Shown: positions 59,216 through 64,000 of the stretch, piece by piece
Position numbering within the stretch: position 1 is the first letter of the stretch
Layout: each line of letters starts with the position of its first letter
Assembly: GCA_016584495.1 (NCBI GenBank)
Contig: WAID01000013.1
Span: 1,922,001 to 1,986,000 of the forward strand
Source: Celoporthe dispersa
Taxonomy: Eukaryota > Ascomycota > Sordariomycetes > Diaporthales > Cryphonectriaceae
Direction of reading: 5' to 3'
DNA length: 64,000 bases
Made by a program: the position numbers and the translations under genes
The notes under the pieces: generated by a model
The model's database searches: none
Told to the model about the DNA's origin: nothing
What the model saw: the letters and a program-made list of their open reading frames with translations, nothing else

Positions 59216-60026
59216 GGTTACTGTAGTGAGCCGTCTGGTTCTCAGAAGGTGAAAATGATTGCCCAGGAGAATCAGACTAGACACTGTCCACAAGGTGGTT
59301 GGTGTACAAAATTGCAGTGCGTTCATGTATGCATGATGTGTGTCTGCAAGGCAGCGGGGGCTGCTGCTGGTCTTTGTTGTCATTCCTTTGGACCAGAGAC
59401 CAATAATGCTACAGAGACCCTGGCTGGTCGGCCAGGGGGGTGTCGCACAAAGCATTTTCGTCATTCAAGAAATGAAAGCAATCCTGATTTTTTTCTTTTT
59501 TCTTTTGAAAGGGGAAGGGGAGGGGGGGGGCACACCTCTGCAGTTTCAAATGAGGAGTCGGTCAATCAGTCCATCAATCACAGTCATTGCGACCCTGTTG
59601 CGGAACTTGCCCATTGTTCGGGCTGATGTCATAATTACCAGCCTGCCAGCCTCCTTACAGTATACTCACCTCTACTATGTACAAACCCGCCATGGGGGTC
59701 TTGCTTACTCATCCATCTAACTTCGTCCAGCGCGTCTTCCACGCCTGACGCGTTTCCACAAAGAAAATGAGGATGCTCACATTTCACAGGAATACTCACG
59801 AGACAACCGCTTCTCGACTCGATCTAATACGCCCCGAAGACTTTATTGTGACCATCTGAAAAGGACTGTCGTCGTCCGAACAGCAGCGGTAGCTGGACGC
59901 GTCCCAAAAAGTCTTGACAAGAGAGAGAGGGGGGCGCCAGGGTGATCTACTACCTATCACACACCACGAACCACCCTAATCCTGCCTCGTTCTCGATAGA
60001 AGGAGGACACACACACACACACAGCC
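59216..60026. promoter_or_regulatory. Divergent promoter region (unknown gene / NSE2)
   Basis: About 810 bases between two divergent starts. A T-rich patch with a G8-10 run is at 59487-59530, and a short CA repeat lies at 60008-60023, directly before the NSE2 ATG. Confidence 0.5.
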
Positions 60027-61373
60027 ATGTCATCGTCGCGAAGCCGACATGAATCAAGTGCATCGCGGGAGGGCAGTCGCCATTCCGAGGCCTCCGCCGA
60101 GGCAGCCAGCGTCGAGGCAGCCTCCGCCGAGGCAGCCCGCGTCGAGGCAGCCCGCGTCGAGGCAGCCAGCGTCGTGTTGCCCCCCTACGAGCCGCTAGAG
60201 TATCCTCTCAACGCCGCGGGCCAGAAGAATTTCCGCGACCTCGCGAACAGCGAGGTCAACGCCAAGCTCCACGCGCACGCCAAGAAGTCCGCCGAGCTTC
60301 TCGCCTCCGCCGTGTGGGCGATCAACGACAGCGTGACGAGCCAGAGGAAACAGGTCGCCGAAGCGCGGGCGCGATATGCGCGGCAGCGCAGGCGGGCCGA
60401 CGGTGGCGCCAATGACGACGGCGACGAAGATGATGAAGAGAACGTCTCCGCGGACGACATCGCGGGCATGCAGGCCCGGGTCGACAAGCTGGATCAGGTG
60501 GTCCCGCCGCTGACGCTGGAAGTGGAGGAAGCGATGAGGGAGGTGTTGGACATACAGGCTGCGCTGCAGGACGAGAAGGAGGTCTTGGATGGTCTGCCTG
60601 AGCTCGTGGCTCGGACGCAAGAAGGGAGGGCCCAGGAAGCGCAGGAGCCTGAGGTGCACGTTGTGTCCCCCATTGAGTGCTACGAGCACGAACGCCGCAG
60701 GAAGGCGGATGAATACGAGAGACTGAGGCCGTACATCAAGTACGCGAGCAACAACGCATACATCGACTTCAAGCGGCAATGGCACGAGGGCTTGTATGCT
60801 GACGACAATATTCCCGTGCCGGACCCGCTTACGTGGTTTGACCAGGACGGACAGCCACATGTTGACATGGACCTAGGTGGGCAACAGGACGACTCTGATG
60901 TCGACATTAAGATTGCGAGTGAGAAGAGAAGCTTCAGGTGCCCCTTGTCGCTGGTTACCATGTCGGAGCCCTACACGTGTCGGAAATGCAAGCACTCGTT
61001 CCAGAAAGAAGCGATCATGTCCTTCATCGAGGGCAGTGATGACAGGGGTACTTCAAAACCCTGTCCAGAGACGGGATGCTCTGTTGTCGTAAGTTACCTG
61101 TCTAGGGCCGTGTGGCTTACCAAGCGAGCGGGCGGTTCTGTTGCTGACAACTAAGACTAGATTACCTTGGACGATCTCTATTACGACGAGCCACTGTTGC
61201 GGAAGATCAAGCGCGCTGCCGAAGCGGAGAGAAATGAGGAGGAGGAGGAGGAGGAGGAGGAGGAGGAAAGGGAGCAGCAGCATGTGGACCTACACAGTCC
61301 CAGGGAGTTCAACGAGCCATTGCATGTCCCGGCGAAATATGAGACGCCACCGAATGATGAGATTGATATGTGA
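60027..61373 (+). CDS. NSE2: SMC5/6 complex SUMO E3 ligase Nse2/Mms21 (SP-RING)
   Basis: Exon 1 is 60027-61088 and exon 2 61161-61373 (GTC|GTAAGT to GACTAG), 424 residues. The N-terminus is Ser/Arg-rich and then has five EAA-type pentapeptides from a 15-bp tandem repeat. A long helical middle (NFRDLANSEVNAKLHAHAKK, VDKLDQVVPPLTLEVEEAM) fits the coiled-coil that docks on Smc5. The SP-RING is KRSFRCPLSLVTMSEPYTC, RKCKHSFQKEAI, then PCPETGCSVV and ITLDDLYYDE. This zf-Nse domain transfers SUMO during DNA repair in the nucleus. Exon 2 has a poly-Glu run. Yeast Mms21 is 267 residues, so this one is longer, mainly through low-complexity insertions. The frame is intact. Confidence 0.9.
60099..60173 (+). 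repeat. 15-bp coding minisatellite, five units
   Basis: Five 15-bp units starting GAGGCAGCC in the NSE2 N-terminus. Units 1 and 5 are identical, as are units 3 and 4. Each encodes E-A-A plus S or R plus V or A, so copy-number changes keep the frame. Confidence 0.92.
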
Positions 61374-62455
61374 GCTTCCTTTTGCCGCCCAGGCCCAGCT
61401 TAGCTTATCTAGTCTTCTCCTGCGGATGCAGGCCACGAAAAGAACGGAATGATACCCAGCAGCCAAGTGCATAGACTTGGCTGCTTCTCAAGGAGATACT
61501 ACCGAGAAATCAGTCCTGTGATGTTTCCTTGTGTAGGCTGAGGTTGCAGACTGAACATGCCCGGGTACAACAATCACTTGCTAGAAGGCATCATACGTGC
61601 TTACATGCAGTCACAGGATTCCTCAAGTCCCCAAGTGGCCCTAGAGAGGTATAAGAGAAAGCACCCGGGCCATGGAAGAAAAGAAAGAATGCTGATCATA
61701 TACAGCCAGCAGTGTCATGGTCTACGAGAGTAGGCCAGGTGGGCTTCAGAGGAGATAGGGAAGAGCAACCCACAGCCCTGAGTTCACATTGCTATGTAGT
61801 CAGACAGGCCTTTGCACCAGGAGGCTCTGGAGAGGAAAAGGTAGCAAGCAAGGCTCATCCCGCCACAGAACATGTGAGTGAGGACGAGGCTATTCACCAA
61901 CAGCAAGCAGCTTTTGAATCATCCCATATTGGTGAAGTGGGTAAGTTGTCCCTTTCTCTCCCTCCCTCCCTCCCTCCCTCTCTCTCTCTCCATATATGGT
62001 AAGGTCTTGCTATGCTAACATCTTCAGCAGCATGAGCCCCAGCTTGCCATCTTCCGGAGGCCACATTTATCACTGGTGAATCCAGGTCACTGAGCCTGGG
62101 TGAGACACGTCGAGGGCCAGGGAAGGGAGCTGACTGGCAACTACAATCGACATGCCGGGGCAGACCATATCTTGCTGTCAAAAAAAATTTGTACTGAACT
62201 AGGACAGCTCTCACCATCATCACAACAACAAAGACGAGGAGGCATGGTAACAAGGTAGGACCCCAGGTATCGAGGGAGAGAAGAGGATCTGAAGACCAAA
62301 TAAACTGACAAGATGGCCAAGGCATAGGGTCTCTAGACAAGTCTTTGCCTCCTATCACCACTGATCAAGAGGTTGGCTGCTTGTCACACAACATTGCATC
62401 TCGTCAGCAGGCAAGGAGGAACCGAACAACAAGGAACCAAGAAGGAAAAAGAAAA
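61374..62455. other. Region between NSE2 and the weak hypothetical gene
   Basis: No gene seen. A CCCT/CT repeat runs at about 61954-61992. Confidence 0.45.
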
Positions 62456-63067
62456 ATGTCGGGGACCAACGCCAGCTCAACCAACCCTTTGCCACAGGGC
62501 CAACAGCAGGGCAGTCATGCCCAGCAAGATTCTGAGGCGAGGGGCGGCAATCGTGTTCAGCAGGGCGCTGCGCTGGACACACCTGATCAACGAGACCGCT
62601 TTCTTGACGTGCCACCACACCTTCGAGCGCGTCTTGTACCCACTGGCCTCGTGTGGAGCAACGGCATCGTACCAGATGAGTTCCAGGAGGGCAGCCTAGT
62701 CCAGCCCATCATCATACCCTTTTGGCTTGCCTACGAGGCCACCAACGGTCCCCCAACGCATCCGAGCACCGGTCCGCTCAACCTCCCACCCATCGCCATG
62801 CACCCTGTATTGGCTGGCCACAATCCCTTCCCTCTCGACATGCTGCCCATCGACCTGCCTCCCATCGACCCGAACCGCACGCACGTGGTTGCCAATGGGC
62901 GGAACGGCCACCCATCCGGACCGGACGGGGGCGCGCCCGCGCCTCTCTCGCCTCCACGAACCGCGGAGCCACGTCTTGTCAGGGCGACTTGGATGGATGC
63001 CAGGTGGGAGTGTTCTGATACGTCGTGCTGGCTGAGGCTCGGGCCGAACATGAGCGCGTTGAGATGA
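62456..63067 (+). CDS. Hypothetical Pro-rich protein
   Basis: An open frame of 203 residues from an ATG in a good purine context (AAAAATGTC); it is open further upstream to an ATG at 62345, but that part looks like leader. The beginning is Gln/Ser/Asn-rich. The middle has DVPPHLRARLVPTGLVWSNG and FQEGSLVQPIIIPFWLAYEA, then Pro-rich LPPIAMHPVLAGHNPFPLDM. There is no signal peptide, membrane segment or known motif. Codon use is reasonable and the frame length exceeds chance expectation. It could be a real lineage-specific gene or a fortuitous frame. Confidence 0.42.
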   Translation: MSGTNASSTNPLPQGQQQGSHAQQDSEARGGNRVQQGAALDTPDQRDRFLDVPPHLRARLVPTGLVWSNGIVPDEFQEGSLVQPIIIPFWLAYEATNGPPTHPSTGPLNLPPIAMHPVLAGHNPFPLDMLPIDLPPIDPNRTHVVANGRNGHPSGPDGGAPAPLSPPRTAEPRLVRATWMDARWECSDTSCWLRLGPNMSALR

Positions 63068-63974
63068 CTACTGGGACAGAAGGAACATTCTGTGTGGGGT
63101 GATCCTGCTGGGCCTGAGAGGGCCAGCCGGCGGGAGAAGCATAGGGGCAAAGGGGGGGAGATGAGAAGGCCTGTGGTTGGCCATGGAGGATGAAACTGAG
63201 AGCAGGGACAAAGTCCATACTTCCTTTTATCCCAAGCAGATATCACACCAAGAGATGCTGCATCCAGAGCTTGGAAGGTACCCAAAGGGATGTTGGAGGA
63301 TGCACCAGGGTTTGGGGACAAGTCTGGTTAGGACCTCGCATATCAACCCGAGAGATCTATTGCCTCCAGACTTGTTCCTGTCTTCTGGACTGAACCCCTC
63401 GTGTAGTAGTCTCAATTCTGTATTAGACTGTCAACTGTATCATTGTCGGACTACCTGGAAAAGAAAGGGAAACTAAAAAATAAAATAAAAAATACCAACT
63501 AAACATGGTATTATTTATGCCTTGTCTTCAGCTTGACTGTCGGTTCCCGGTGTGTGTGTGTGTGTGTCGGGTGTGATGCGGGTGTCAAGGTGTGCACACC
63601 AGTGAATGAAATTTCGGAGATGGGTTCAGACATGTTAGGTATTGCTCTCTACACAACATCAGCACCAGAAGAGTAGCTGGGAATTTATGTGTGCCAGTAC
63701 ATCCATAGTACACACACACCTCTGCTTTTGTGTGCTGCTGTTTTTTTCTTTTTTCTTCCTCCCCGAGTGGGCTGCGCCACAGGGCAGACAGCACAGCACC
63801 AGTGCTGCAATGGTCGAGAATTACCCCGGACTCCGAGACGGGAACTCGACACGACAGGGAGGGATAAAGATTGGCTTCTTATCTTCCCCAGCCACGGGCT
63901 TCGGAGGTCTTTTCTCTTCCTCTATTTCATTCTTCATTCATCCTGCTCTCAGACAACGCAGCAAACAGTCGAAG
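63068..63974. other. Region before the right-hand edge
   Basis: No gene seen. A/T-rich sequence at 63475-63500 and a GT repeat at 63551-63567. The last 150 bases are CT-rich, like a fungal leader before the ATG at 63975. Confidence 0.4.
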
Positions 63975-64000
63975 ATGGCCCTCCGGAGCCAGACACGGGC
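63975..64000 (+). CDS. Possible start of a gene cut by the window edge
   Basis: ATGGCCCTCCGGAGCCAGAC follows a pyrimidine-rich leader and the context CGAAG. The eight codons visible (MALRSQTR) are basic, like a mitochondrial presequence, but too short to identify. Confidence 0.3.

Noticed and set aside
1..64000. CRISPR arrays, insertion sequences, phage or plasmid origins
   Set aside because: None seen; the gene structure is eukaryotic throughout.

Overview
The window comes from the nuclear genome of a filamentous ascomycete (Pezizomycotina, most likely Sordariomycetes). The evidence is short GT-AG introns of about 50-110 nt with CTAAC/CTGAC-type branch sites, GC-rich coding sequence, pyrimidine/purine and CA/GT microsatellites between genes, and fungal-only families: an ERT1/AcuK gluconeogenesis regulator, a VIVID/ENVOY LOV photoreceptor, a CON7-like C2H2 regulator, Fmp52 and an ExgD-type exo-glucanase. 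No prokaryotic, phage or viral content was seen.

Layout. 0.9-12.4 kb is gene-dense: Zn2Cys6/PAS regulator, short-chain dehydrogenase, riboflavin kinase, thymidylate synthase, Fmp52-like protein, RING protein and a small probable mitochondrial protein. 12.4-20.3 kb is poorer and more AT-rich. It holds an intact five-exon sesquiterpene synthase, decayed coding sequence of unknown identity, an 11-bp-armed inverted repeat and a broken Pth11/rhodopsin-like 7TM gene. At 22.2-24.9 kb are divergent COQ3 and DHBP synthase (RIB3) genes. About 7 kb without recognisable genes follows (24.9-32.1 kb), then a probable spliced 5' leader and a C2H2 zinc-finger regulator (33.9-35.4 kb). 36.9-51.4 kb is housekeeping: TFIIE-beta, cytochrome b5, actin-capping alpha (with a 19-nt micro-exon and a GC-AG intron), branched-chain keto-acid dehydrogenase E1-beta, membrane exo-1,3-beta-glucanase and Fpg/MutM glycosylase. 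51.6-64 kb holds a cupin pseudogene, a GPI-type surface protein, the VIVID-like photoreceptor, a conserved fungal unknown, the SMC5/6 SUMO ligase Nse2, one weak hypothetical gene and the first 26 bases of a possible gene at the edge.

The genes do not form one operon-like system. Loose themes are flavin supply (riboflavin kinase and DHBP synthase) together with a flavin-dependent light sensor, mitochondrial metabolism (COQ3, E1-beta, Fmp52), and developmental or nutritional regulation. The terpene synthase is the only clear secondary-metabolism gene.

The most important technical observation is that at least eight conserved genes are broken by a single base gain or loss, seven of them exactly at a run of 4-5 identical bases. 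This looks like sequencing or assembly error rather than gene death, and anyone using automatic gene calls here will get truncated proteins. Exon boundaries below were inferred by eye from splice consensus, reading phase and family motifs; no alignment or transcript data were available.
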